Below, piece after piece: positions 44,286 to 51,943 of a DNA stretch of 64,000 nucleotides (the first letter of the stretch is position 1; each line of letters starts with the position of its first letter). Source of the DNA: Paenibacillus dokdonensis (GTDB lineage Bacteria; Bacillota; Bacilli; Paenibacillales; Paenibacillaceae); contig NZ_STGQ01000001.1 of NCBI RefSeq assembly GCF_004916975.1, positions 2,529,939-2,593,938 on the forward strand. Direction: 5' to 3'. Position numbers and translations under genes: made by a program. The notes under the pieces are model-generated. The model was not told where the DNA came from, did no database searches, and saw only the letters and a list, made by a program, of their open reading frames with translations.

Positions 44286-44427
44286 TATAACATAGTATTC
44301 ACGCTGCAGGGCTATCACCCTTTGGATGCAGATGCTAATCATGGAAGGAAGCTCAGACAACAAACGACCCAGCCTAAGATAAGAGCTATCTAAGGCTGGG
44401 TCATTTCGTGAATACAAGAATGTATCG
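44286..44427 (+). repeat. attC-like imperfect palindrome, site D
   Basis: Left end TATAACATAGTATTCACG, right end CGTGAATACAAGAATGTATC. Inside, GACCCAGCCTAAGATA and TATCTAAGGCTGGGTC (44366-44402) form a 16-base-pair hairpin with one mismatch. CCTTTGG..GCAGATGC and GGAAGGAAGCTCAGACAA align with the inner blocks of sites A to C. Length about 142 bases. Confidence 0.75.
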
Positions 44428-44472
44428 GAAATATCACAAATCATTTTAAAATTATAGAATCAGGTGAATTAC

Positions 44473-45144
44473 ATGTTGAAACCAATTAACGAATTTCCAA
44501 AAGACAAAAAAATAGCCAGTATTCATAGTGTTGCTATTACAGAAGATGGTCTAGTTATTATGGCTTGGGATAAAAACGAAAAAGGCTTAACAACCATTGG
44601 GGGAAGGATAGAGAATAATGAAGATATTCATACTGCACTAGATCGAGAGACAGTTGAAGAAGCAGGTATTATTTTGGAGTCAGTTAGAATACCCTTTGCT
44701 TGTTGGTATTGGGAAAATACCGATATATACACTGTTTTTGTGGTCGCTAGAGTAAGTAAATATGTGCCGTTACCAGATGGGTTTGAAACCACGGGTAGAG
44801 TAGTTATGAATTTTGAAACTGCAAGACAAGTCGTAACTAGACTAGAAGGAAACGGTCTAAGAACTGACGTACTTAAATTAGCAGAAGAAGCTTATTTAAA
44901 AGGAGCTACTACTGATTTGGGAAATAAAAAGTTACTATACCGATTAAAAGATAATCAGGAAAACCGATTTTTATATCCTAACTTAATGAATGATAGATTC
45001 AGAATAATTGGTAATCATGTACTCATTAAAGATAATTATGAAGATGAACTAATACAAATTGAATCACTAGGGCCCGCTTATAGTGGTGGTCACATCTATG
45101 TTTCAAGAAATGACATTCAAAAATTAAAAAATTCTGTAGGTTAA
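44473..45144 (+). CDS. Nudix hydrolase, last cassette gene
   Basis: A 223-residue protein with a complete Nudix box (G-x5-E-x7-RE-U-x-EE-x-G-U): GRIENNE, then TALDRETVEEAGI. The REx2EE core coordinates magnesium. Nudix enzymes hydrolyse a nucleoside diphosphate linked to another group; the C-terminal 90 residues are unassigned and may set the substrate. ATG 44473 follows CAGGTG at six bases. It begins 46 bases after site D and is AT-rich like the other cassette genes. Confidence 0.9.
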   Translation: MLKPINEFPKDKKIASIHSVAITEDGLVIMAWDKNEKGLTTIGGRIENNEDIHTALDRETVEEAGIILESVRIPFACWYWENTDIYTVFVVARVSKYVPLPDGFETTGRVVMNFETARQVVTRLEGNGLRTDVLKLAEEAYLKGATTDLGNKKLLYRLKDNQENRFLYPNLMNDRFRIIGNHVLIKDNYEDELIQIESLGPAYSGGHIYVSRNDIQKLKNSVG

Positions 45145-45155
45145 TTTCAAGATGA

Positions 45156-45196
45156 TTTTACTAACGTAGGGGCTGACTCAACACAGCCGGCTCAGA
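45156..45196 (+). repeat. Truncated copy of the terminator module at 24509
   Basis: TTTTACTAACGTAGGGG, CTGACTCAACACAGCCGGCT and CA, then divergence. It lacks the right arm of the hairpin, so it probably no longer terminates. Confidence 0.7.
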
Positions 45197-45226
45197 CTAA
45201 TTTAGCTACTTTGTATTTGGGCATAA

Positions 45227-45610
45227 TCAAATTTTGATGTTAGTTCGTTCTATCTGAGATTCTATTACATCATATAGAGCAAGTTTATAGTTTATTTTAT
45301 CCAAGTTAAAATATAGTTCCCTTATGCTTTTCTCAATTTCTTTTTTATGATGGAGCATCATCATTTTTCGTTCCGAAATCGTCGAATCCCCTTCTTTATA
45401 CAAGTATACATACTTCTGAATTTGAGCAATCGGCATTCCTGTTGCTCTAAGCGCAGTAACAAAGTGAATCCAGCTTAAATCATCTTCGTCATATAACCGC
45501 TTCCCATTTTCATTTCTCTTCACATGTGGAAGTAGCCCCTCCTTTTCGTAATATCGAAGTGTGGGAGCCGCTATTCCTGTCAATTCAGTAACTTTCCTTA
45601 TAGTCAACAT
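45227..45610 (-). CDS. MerR-family regulator, NmlR/AdhR-like but cysteine-free
   Basis: A 127-residue MerR protein of the usual length. The winged helix reads IRKVTELTGIAAPTLRYYEKEGLLP and NGKRLYDEDDLSWI, then MPIAQIQKYV and a long dimer helix. It lacks any cysteine, unlike AdhR/NmlR relatives that sense aldehydes or thiol oxidation through one. AT-rich palindromes ATTAAAGT-GA-ACTTTAAT over its own promoter (45632) and a similar dyad over the divergent SDR promoter mark its likely operators. CCTCC complement (GGAGGCG) precedes the ATG. Confidence 0.9.
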   Translation of the reverse strand: MLTIRKVTELTGIAAPTLRYYEKEGLLPHVKRNENGKRLYDEDDLSWIHFVTALRATGMPIAQIQKYVYLYKEGDSTISERKMMMLHHKKEIEKSIRELYFNLDKINYKLALYDVIESQIERTNIKI

Positions 45611-45631
45611 AAATAAAACTCATCGCCTCCT

Positions 45632-45649
45632 ATTAAAGTGAACTTTAAT
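45632..45649. promoter_or_regulatory. MerR operator over its own promoter
   Basis: Perfect dyad ATTAAAGT-GA-ACTTTAAT, 22 bases upstream of the MerR start codon. Confidence 0.65.
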
Positions 45650-45767
45650 TGATTTTTATGGCATATCTAATTAAAAAATCCAAATTTACGCTATAAAAGA
45701 AGAGAAAGAGATAATTAAATCAATATTTCACTGTTTAATTATACACTTTTTTTTCAAAGAAAAAGTC

Positions 45768-45798
45768 TTGACTTAAAGTGAACTTTATAATCTATGAT
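45768..45798 (+). promoter_or_regulatory. MerR-type promoter of the SDR gene
   Basis: TTGACT (45768-45773), 19-base spacer, TATGAT (45793-45798). The spacer holds the dyad TAAAGT-GA-ACTTTA, matching the MerR operator at 45632 and the general CTTAAAG-type sites of the AdhR group. Confidence 0.7.
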
Positions 45799-45840
45799 AA
45801 CAATGTAATTAAAAATGAGCTCTGGAAGGATGAAGTTACA

Positions 45841-46596
45841 ATGAAAAATATCTCAATCGTCACAGGTGGTAGCCGTGGACTTGGTCGCAATACTGCCATC
45901 AGTATTGCGCGTCATGGCGATGATGTCATCTTGACCTATCGTAGCCAAGCAGAAGAAGCAAAGTCTGTTGTTGCTGAGATCGAATCTCTGGGTCGTAAAG
46001 CAGTGGCATTACAACTTGATGTTGAAAATATTGCTAGCTTTACGGCCTTTGTTGATACAGTTCGTTCGACCCTGCGGTCTACTTGGGATAGTGCCACTTT
46101 CAATCATTTGGTGAATAATGCCGGCCACGGAGAAATGATAGACTATGCCGAAACTACAGAAGCTCAGTTCGATGGCCTGTTCAATGTGCATGTCAAAGGC
46201 GTATTTTTCTTGACTCAGGCACTTCTGCCACTTCTTGCAGATGGTGGTCGAATTGTGAACTTCTCATCGGGACTCACTCGCGTTTCTTTTCCTGGATTCT
46301 CCGCCTATTCTGCCGCAAAAGGCGCGGTCGAAATTCTAACCATCTATTTGGCCAAAGAACTTGGTCACCGAGGTATTACCGCTAATACCATTGCACCTGG
46401 AGCAATCGAAACCGATTTTCTAGGAGGTTCTGTACGTGACATACCTGCTTACAATGACACGTTTGCCTCGATGACTGCCCTTGGTCGAGTTGGCGTACCC
46501 GAGGACATTGGTCCTGTAGTCGCCAACCTACTTGGATCCGATAATCGCTGGGTTAATGCGCAAAGAATCGAAGTCTCGGGTGGTCAGAACATCTAA
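45841..46596 (+). CDS. Short-chain dehydrogenase/reductase
   Basis: A 251-residue classical SDR. It has the NAD(P) motif VTGGSRGLGRN, NNAGH, the catalytic serine in FSSGLTR and YSAAK, and the family ending VSGGQ. Such enzymes reduce or oxidise ketones and alcohols, often with NADPH. ATG 45841 follows GGAAGGATGAAG. It is divergent from the MerR gene and its promoter has the geometry of a MerR-activated site; the inducer is probably a carbonyl or electrophile. Confidence 0.93.
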   Translation: MKNISIVTGGSRGLGRNTAISIARHGDDVILTYRSQAEEAKSVVAEIESLGRKAVALQLDVENIASFTAFVDTVRSTLRSTWDSATFNHLVNNAGHGEMIDYAETTEAQFDGLFNVHVKGVFFLTQALLPLLADGGRIVNFSSGLTRVSFPGFSAYSAAKGAVEILTIYLAKELGHRGITANTIAPGAIETDFLGGSVRDIPAYNDTFASMTALGRVGVPEDIGPVVANLLGSDNRWVNAQRIEVSGGQNI

Positions 46597-46619
46597 TCTT
46601 AATAACAGCAGCAAAGACA

Positions 46620-46720
46620 AAGTTCTTGTCCATTTTGGCAATCAGGACAAGAACTTGTACCGATTGCCGGAATGGACAAAAACATAGTCCGATTACCGAT
46701 TAGATGCATATCTAAACGTT
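46620..46720. repeat. Hairpin plus family 3 repeat copy after the SDR gene
   Basis: AAGTTCTTGTCC and GGACAAGAACTT (46620-46656) form a 12-base-pair hairpin, followed by GTCCGATTACCGATTAGATG and TCTAAAC, a diverged family 3 core. Confidence 0.6.
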
Positions 46721-47183
46721 GAGGTCATGCCAATTAAACCCTCATTAAGTACCATAATACATGAAAATGTTCATATTGTTATGGGACAAATGACACGACG
46801 AAAAAGGTAAACACGGGTTATTAGGTATTAAAAAAATGAAATATTGGTCTATTTTTTACTTTAGAGTTGTTGGTTTAGTCAATAATCAATTTATTCTCGA
46901 AAGCTAAAACAGGCTGGGAGTTTACTACTATGTTGCTAATAGGATAATTTTTTATTTTGTCAAGAGCCTTCTAAAAAAGGAAATGAAATAAACGATTTGA
47001 TCAATGTTAAACTAACGGGAAACATTGGCTAAAAAATAAACACAGCAACCGGCGAAAATGTTCGGCTGCCGTCGTTACGTTAACGTAGTTAACGTTAATA
47101 AAAAAATAAAACCGGCACAATTAGGTACTGGTTCGTAATGTCCATATGTAATAAAAATGACATTTATAAAGATGCCACGGATA
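46721..47183. other. Non-coding region
   Basis: Holds a family 1 copy (47006-47028, GTTAAACTAACGGGAAACAT) and a short palindromic stretch GTTAACGTAGTTAACGTTAA near 47080. No gene seen. Confidence 0.45.
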
Positions 47184-47321
47184 CTAGATCTTGACGTGAT
47201 CATTATCAAGAATTACAAGAATATCGTCCCTATTCACGTCCTTAGCTAAAGACATTTTTTCAAATATTGACCAGGGAGTTTCATAGTCATGTATCCATTC
47301 TTTCCTCCAAATTGCTTTCAT
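47184..47321 (-). pseudogene. Possible TniQ-like N-terminal fragment
   Basis: On the reverse strand ATG 47321, preceded by AAGAGGGCG, encodes 45 residues including EWIHDYETPWSIFEKMSLAK and then stops. The E.W..DYE.PWSIFEK pattern resembles the start of TnsD/TniQ-related proteins used for target choice in Tn7-like transposons. The rest of the gene is missing. Assignment is tentative. Confidence 0.4.
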
Positions 47322-47651
47322 TGAATCGCCCTCTTTCCAATTAAACAAGGGCCCTCCACGATTAGGTTAAACAAGACTTTAGCTTCTTTCTCTAATCTTT
47401 CCTTTTTATTGTTAAATCAGCAGCGGCAGCCAATCGGTTGCCTTACTTGCATTTAAATGATGAATTTCGTCCCATTCCCCCATGGTCCCATTTAATGCTG
47501 TTATTTTAGGAGCTTATTATTTTATAAGCACAAGTCCAAGTGCTATGAAGAACAGTTAAAATGTATCCCTGAAAAATAGGCTTGCCCCACTCCATACTTC
47601 TTGGGTAGGAACTATAATCCATCATGACAGTAAAAAGATACAATGGGAACC
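47322..47651. other. Non-coding region
   Basis: No supported gene in about 330 bases; a CAGCAGCGGCAGCC / GGTTGCC stretch at 47420-47445 is weakly self-complementary. Confidence 0.4.
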
Positions 47652-48285
47652 ATGGTTGTTCGCTCCAACAACGTGACCATCAAGAATCTCAAGGGATTCC
47701 AGGATCTATACAAAATCGAGAATGACGTTATCTGACATCAATGAGAGCCAGGATGGCTAATGGTGTGATATTTGCTGATGTTTATGTTGGAGGCAAGCTT
47801 GCCACAAACCTGAACGACTTGAATGCGACCGCTAATAGTAATGTAAATGGCATCCTCTTTGCCAATTCCAAGCCGTCGCGGGAACCAGACGACCACGTCC
47901 CTGATTTCCGCTAATAGCTGTGGTTTATGGACGGATTATTATGCGTATGCCCATCACCAATGCAAACGCAGGAATGGTCATCAGGTTGAAGGATGCAAAC
48001 CATTATTATATGTATCGCACCAATTCATCGAATCACAAGCTGGAGTTGTACAAGACCGTGGACATCGTCATGACTCTCGTATCCAGCACATCTTTTGCAG
48101 CTAAGGAGAAGGAGTGCTATACGCTGAATAATGCCATCCAAGGAAACACGATACAATGTTATATGGATGGACAATTAAAAGTGAAATGGACCAATCCCCT
48201 AACGGAACTGACAGCAGGGAAAATAGGATTACGGACCACCTCCGCAGGTGCAGTTGTTGGTGATGTTTTGGTCCAGACAACGTAA
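47652..48285 (+). pseudogene. Decayed polysaccharide-degrading enzyme (beta-helix plus LamG-like parts)
   Basis: Three open pieces in three frames: MVVRSNNVTIKNLKGFQDLY (47652), resembling one coil of a right-handed beta-helix as in pectate lyases; ANGVIFADVYVGGKLATNLN (47747 onward); and, from 47920, MRMPITNANAGMVIRLKDAN with MDGQLKVKWTNPLT and AGKIGLRTTSAGAVVGDVLV, a concanavalin A/LamG-type end. Multiple frameshifts destroy it. It ends 135 bases before the sensor kinase of the glycan locus, so it was probably part of that locus. Confidence 0.55.
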
Positions 48286-48420
48286 ATTTTATAGGGATCA
48301 TACGAAGGAGCTGCTCCTACATGCCATGAATTTGGCTGAACGGGACAGCTTTGTTTTTTGCATTGTCGAATCGGGGTTTGCAATGACATAATCGATGGAT
48401 AGAAATTTTTAACGGAAGGC

Positions 48421-50175
48421 GTGAGAGACGTGGGGTACCTTCACAGACAATCGTTTCGCAACAAACTCAAAATCGCATTTTTAGCCGTCATCCTGCTCTC
48501 CGTGCTGATGACCGGCGGCCTGTCTTATTATATTTCGGCTGCTACCCTGGAAAAGAACGCGCTGAAACTCACGCAGGATACAGTGGTCAGGTCCTCGCAG
48601 ATCGTAGATGAAAAGCTGAATAAGCTGATGCTTATCATGATGACGTTCATGATAAGCCAGCCTTTTCACGACATGCTGAAGGATGCCGCCACAGGAGACG
48701 CCAGCGGTTATTACACGCATTTGAACGATCTTGACAACGTTTTCTCGCAGGCTCGGATTGCCGAGCCGCTGATACAGTCCATCTATGTGACTACACCGAT
48801 TGGCGAGTTCTATCCTTCTTCCTTGAACCGTAACCGGCTTATAGCGTTCGAAGATACCTTTCTGTATGACCGGATTGAACAGGAGAAGAAGAACATTTGG
48901 GTGGAGGGTCACGAGGATATGCTCTTCTCCGGTAGGGACCGTGTCATCTCGCTGATTCTGGAGCCGATCTTTGACATCCCGGTCAGAGATGTCTATATTG
49001 TCGTAAATATCCGTGAGGACGGCTTCCGCAAGCTGGTGCAGGGAGACACAGGGACAGGGGCGTCAAGCTTTTTGCTGAACACCGAAGGTGAGTCGGTCTA
49101 TCCTATGAAGGAGCCGTTGGTCCAGCAGGCGGCGAACTCGGGGTATCTGAGGGATATGATGAACCGCCCGGAAGGCAGCCAATCCTTTGAACTGAACGGC
49201 AAATCCTATTTGCTCAATTATGCTCAGCTTGGCATTGCGGATTGGACGATGACCACCATCCAGTCTCAGGCCGTCGTGCTGAAGGACATGGTTTATGTAA
49301 AATGGCTGATCGCCGGGATTGCACTGGGGGCTTTTACCGTAACAACGCTGATTTCCGGCGCGTTTACGCGCTATCTGCTAAAGCCGCTGCAAGGGCTGCT
49401 GAAGGTGATGAAGCGGGTGGAGAACAATGATTTGACTGCTCGCTTTGAGAGTGGCAGCGGAGATGAATTGGCACAGGTAGGCTTCCGTTTCAACCGGATG
49501 CTGGAGCAGATTGTAGTGTTGATTGAGGAGGTCACGGAAGCACAGACGCATAAGCGGTCCGCTGAGATCAAGGCACTATCGGCTCAGATGGACCCGCATT
49601 TTCTGTATAATACCCTGAACACGATTTACTGGAAACTGAATTTGAAACAGGTCGGGGCTTCGCAAAAAATGGTCATGTCGCTCTCACGGCTGTTCCAGCT
49701 CGGACTGAATAACGGGCAGGAAATTACGACATTATCGAAAGAATTAGAGCATGTGCGCCAATACTTGGATTTGCAGTCAAGCTGTTATGAAGGATTGTTC
49801 TCTTATGATTTCCTTGTCCGTGATCAGGAGCTGACCTCGCTTGCGATTCCGCGCATCATTCTGCAGCCGCTGGTGGAGAACAGCATACTGCATGGTTTCC
49901 GTGACCTGGAGAACGGCGGCCTGATCGAGATCGAAATTGCCGGAGACGGGGAACGCTGGACGATTGTCGTACACGATAACGGCATCGGCATGAACGAAGA
50001 GCAGGTGCACGGGCTTTTTAGGCAGGAATCGGAGAAGGGGTATGCTGTCTCCAATCTGATTCGGCGGCTCCAGCTATATTACAGCGGCAGTGCCGAATTT
50101 CAAGTGGATAGTTCGCCGGGAGGCGGAACGGAAATTCGGATTTCTTTACCTAAGAAAGGGGAGCATTCGGAATGA
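48421..50175 (+). CDS. YesM-type sensor histidine kinase
   Basis: A 584-residue membrane kinase. Transmembrane segments lie at about residues 19-39 and 292-315, bounding an extracellular Cache-like sensor. A HAMP linker follows, then the His_kinase core with phospho-accepting histidine in MDPHFLYNTLNTIYWKL (about residue 393) and the ATPase motifs ENSILHGF, DNGIGM and GYAVSNLIRRL. This matches YesM kinases that sense sugars and signal to YesN regulators. GTG 48421 is the start, with GGAAGG upstream. Its stop overlaps the next start codon (ATGA). Confidence 0.95.
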   Translation: MRDVGYLHRQSFRNKLKIAFLAVILLSVLMTGGLSYYISAATLEKNALKLTQDTVVRSSQIVDEKLNKLMLIMMTFMISQPFHDMLKDAATGDASGYYTHLNDLDNVFSQARIAEPLIQSIYVTTPIGEFYPSSLNRNRLIAFEDTFLYDRIEQEKKNIWVEGHEDMLFSGRDRVISLILEPIFDIPVRDVYIVVNIREDGFRKLVQGDTGTGASSFLLNTEGESVYPMKEPLVQQAANSGYLRDMMNRPEGSQSFELNGKSYLLNYAQLGIADWTMTTIQSQAVVLKDMVYVKWLIAGIALGAFTVTTLISGAFTRYLLKPLQGLLKVMKRVENNDLTARFESGSGDELAQVGFRFNRMLEQIVVLIEEVTEAQTHKRSAEIKALSAQMDPHFLYNTLNTIYWKLNLKQVGASQKMVMSLSRLFQLGLNNGQEITTLSKELEHVRQYLDLQSSCYEGLFSYDFLVRDQELTSLAIPRIILQPLVENSILHGFRDLENGGLIEIEIAGDGERWTIVVHDNGIGMNEEQVHGLFRQESEKGYAVSNLIRRLQLYYSGSAEFQVDSSPGGGTEIRISLPKKGEHSE

Positions 50176-51806
50176 GCAAACATGAGCCGGTCAGTCTCTG
50201 CATTATCGACGATATCAAAAGCGTGGTGGATGGCCTGACGGCGATGAACTGGGATGAACAGGGAATTCGGGTCTCTGGCGCGTCGAGCAATGGGGAAGAG
50301 GGACTTAAGCTGATCAATGGACTAAGGCCTGATCTGGTCATTACCGATATACGGATGCCTAGAATGGACGGGCTGAGCATGCTGCGTGCGGTTCTGGAAG
50401 AAAACCGCAGCTGCAAGGTCATTTTGATCAGCGGATATGCCGATTTTGAATATGCGCAGCAGGCTGTGCAGCTGGGTGCGTTCGATTTTGTCGTAAAGCC
50501 TTTTTCTGAGGAAGACATCATGTCGACGGTGTTGCGAGCAAAGACTGAAATTATGGAAGAGAGATCCAAACGCTTAAGTCTAAGGGACATGGAGAATAAG
50601 CTGCGCGCGAGCATGCCGATACTGCGGCAGGAATACTTTACGCTGCTCGTAAGTCATCGCACTTCATGGGAAGAGGCTTCGAAGCGGTGGGATTTTCTGA
50701 ATATCGAGCTGAAGCCTCACGGCTTCGTGGTAATGTTGATTGAAATCGATCGTTTTCAGGAGCAGGTAGCCGAGCAGTCCATTCGGGAGATGGAGCTGAT
50801 CCGCTTCTCGTTGCTGAATATCATGCAGGAGTCACTGGCCGACTATGCGCGCAGCGTGGTTTTTCGCGCCAGTCGCGACAGGTACCTGGTCGTACTGAAC
50901 GATATAGGCGGATCCGGTCCCTTTAGTCCGATCGAAATAGCCGAGCTGTGCTGCCGTAATATTGACCGGTATACCAAGTTTACGGTTTCGGTCGGGGTCG
51001 GCGGCAGAGTGGAGGAGATCAGCGAGCTGCCGGATTCCTACCGTCAGGCTCAGCGCGCGCTCACCCATCACCTGTTCACCGAAGGCAATGCGGCTATTAA
51101 CTACGACGATATTTACCAGAGCGGAAGCCAGGAGCCGCTGGCTCTGGAGTACAAGGATGAGCTGCTGCTAGCTCTCCGTTCCGGAAATGTCGGCCGGACG
51201 GACGCCATTCTGACCGCGATATCGGAAACGCTGCGGAGTCTGATCTCCCGGCAAAACCCGGATTATCTCCTCAGTTTGTACGATGAGCTGGCCGCTTCAG
51301 CCATTCGCACCTTTTACGAGATGGTTCCGTATCCGGACATTCAGCCGTTGATCCAAAAATTCAGGATGGTGCAAGGGAAAGCGGGGCTGTCGCTGGCCTC
51401 TCTGCAGCGACAGCTGCGTGCTTTATGTTCAGAAGGAGCCGAATTGGTACGCCGTAACAGTTTATCCGAAGGACAGCGGGTAATTTATGAAGCCATTGAC
51501 TATATCAAGGGCCGCTTGTCCCAGGATATCACCGTCGGCGAATGCGCCGCCCATGTTCATCTCAGCGCCAGCTACTTTTCGAGCCTGTTCAAGAAAGTGA
51601 CAGGGATGACAGTCACCCAGTATACGACCTCAGAGCGCATTCAGAAAGCGAAGCTGCTGTTGGTGGAGGGAGCGCAGGTGCAGGAGGTGGCTGCGGCCGT
51701 AGGCTATGAGGAACGCAGATATTTCAGCGAGATGTTCAAGAAGATCACAGGCCAGACACCGTCGGAGTTCAGAGCAGGATATCACCCGGAGCGGCCGGAG
51801 GCGTAA
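50172..51806 (+). CDS. YesN-type response regulator with AraC DNA-binding domain
   Basis: A 544-residue regulator. Residues 5-125 are a receiver domain with the phospho-accepting aspartate in LVITDIRMPRMDGL and lysine in VVKPF. The C-terminal 100 residues are an AraC double helix-turn-helix (ITVGECAAHVHLSASYFSSLFKK, VQEVAAAVGYEERRYFSEMFK). Its start overlaps the YesM stop by four bases, so the pair is translationally coupled. It should activate the transporter and enzyme genes downstream on detection of the extracellular glycan. Confidence 0.95.
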   Translation: MSKHEPVSLCIIDDIKSVVDGLTAMNWDEQGIRVSGASSNGEEGLKLINGLRPDLVITDIRMPRMDGLSMLRAVLEENRSCKVILISGYADFEYAQQAVQLGAFDFVVKPFSEEDIMSTVLRAKTEIMEERSKRLSLRDMENKLRASMPILRQEYFTLLVSHRTSWEEASKRWDFLNIELKPHGFVVMLIEIDRFQEQVAEQSIREMELIRFSLLNIMQESLADYARSVVFRASRDRYLVVLNDIGGSGPFSPIEIAELCCRNIDRYTKFTVSVGVGGRVEEISELPDSYRQAQRALTHHLFTEGNAAINYDDIYQSGSQEPLALEYKDELLLALRSGNVGRTDAILTAISETLRSLISRQNPDYLLSLYDELAASAIRTFYEMVPYPDIQPLIQKFRMVQGKAGLSLASLQRQLRALCSEGAELVRRNSLSEGQRVIYEAIDYIKGRLSQDITVGECAAHVHLSASYFSSLFKKVTGMTVTQYTTSERIQKAKLLLVEGAQVQEVAAAVGYEERRYFSEMFKKITGQTPSEFRAGYHPERPEA

Positions 51807-51943
51807 GACGAGTATGGGCGTGCCACACAGACCATAGATTTCTATCCCTGGAGAGTGAATTTGCCTCACTCCTTTTCTCAGCACGGAGGTCTACAATAAA
51901 AAACGAGCTCATAATACAAAAGAAAATAAAAGGGGAAGAATGT

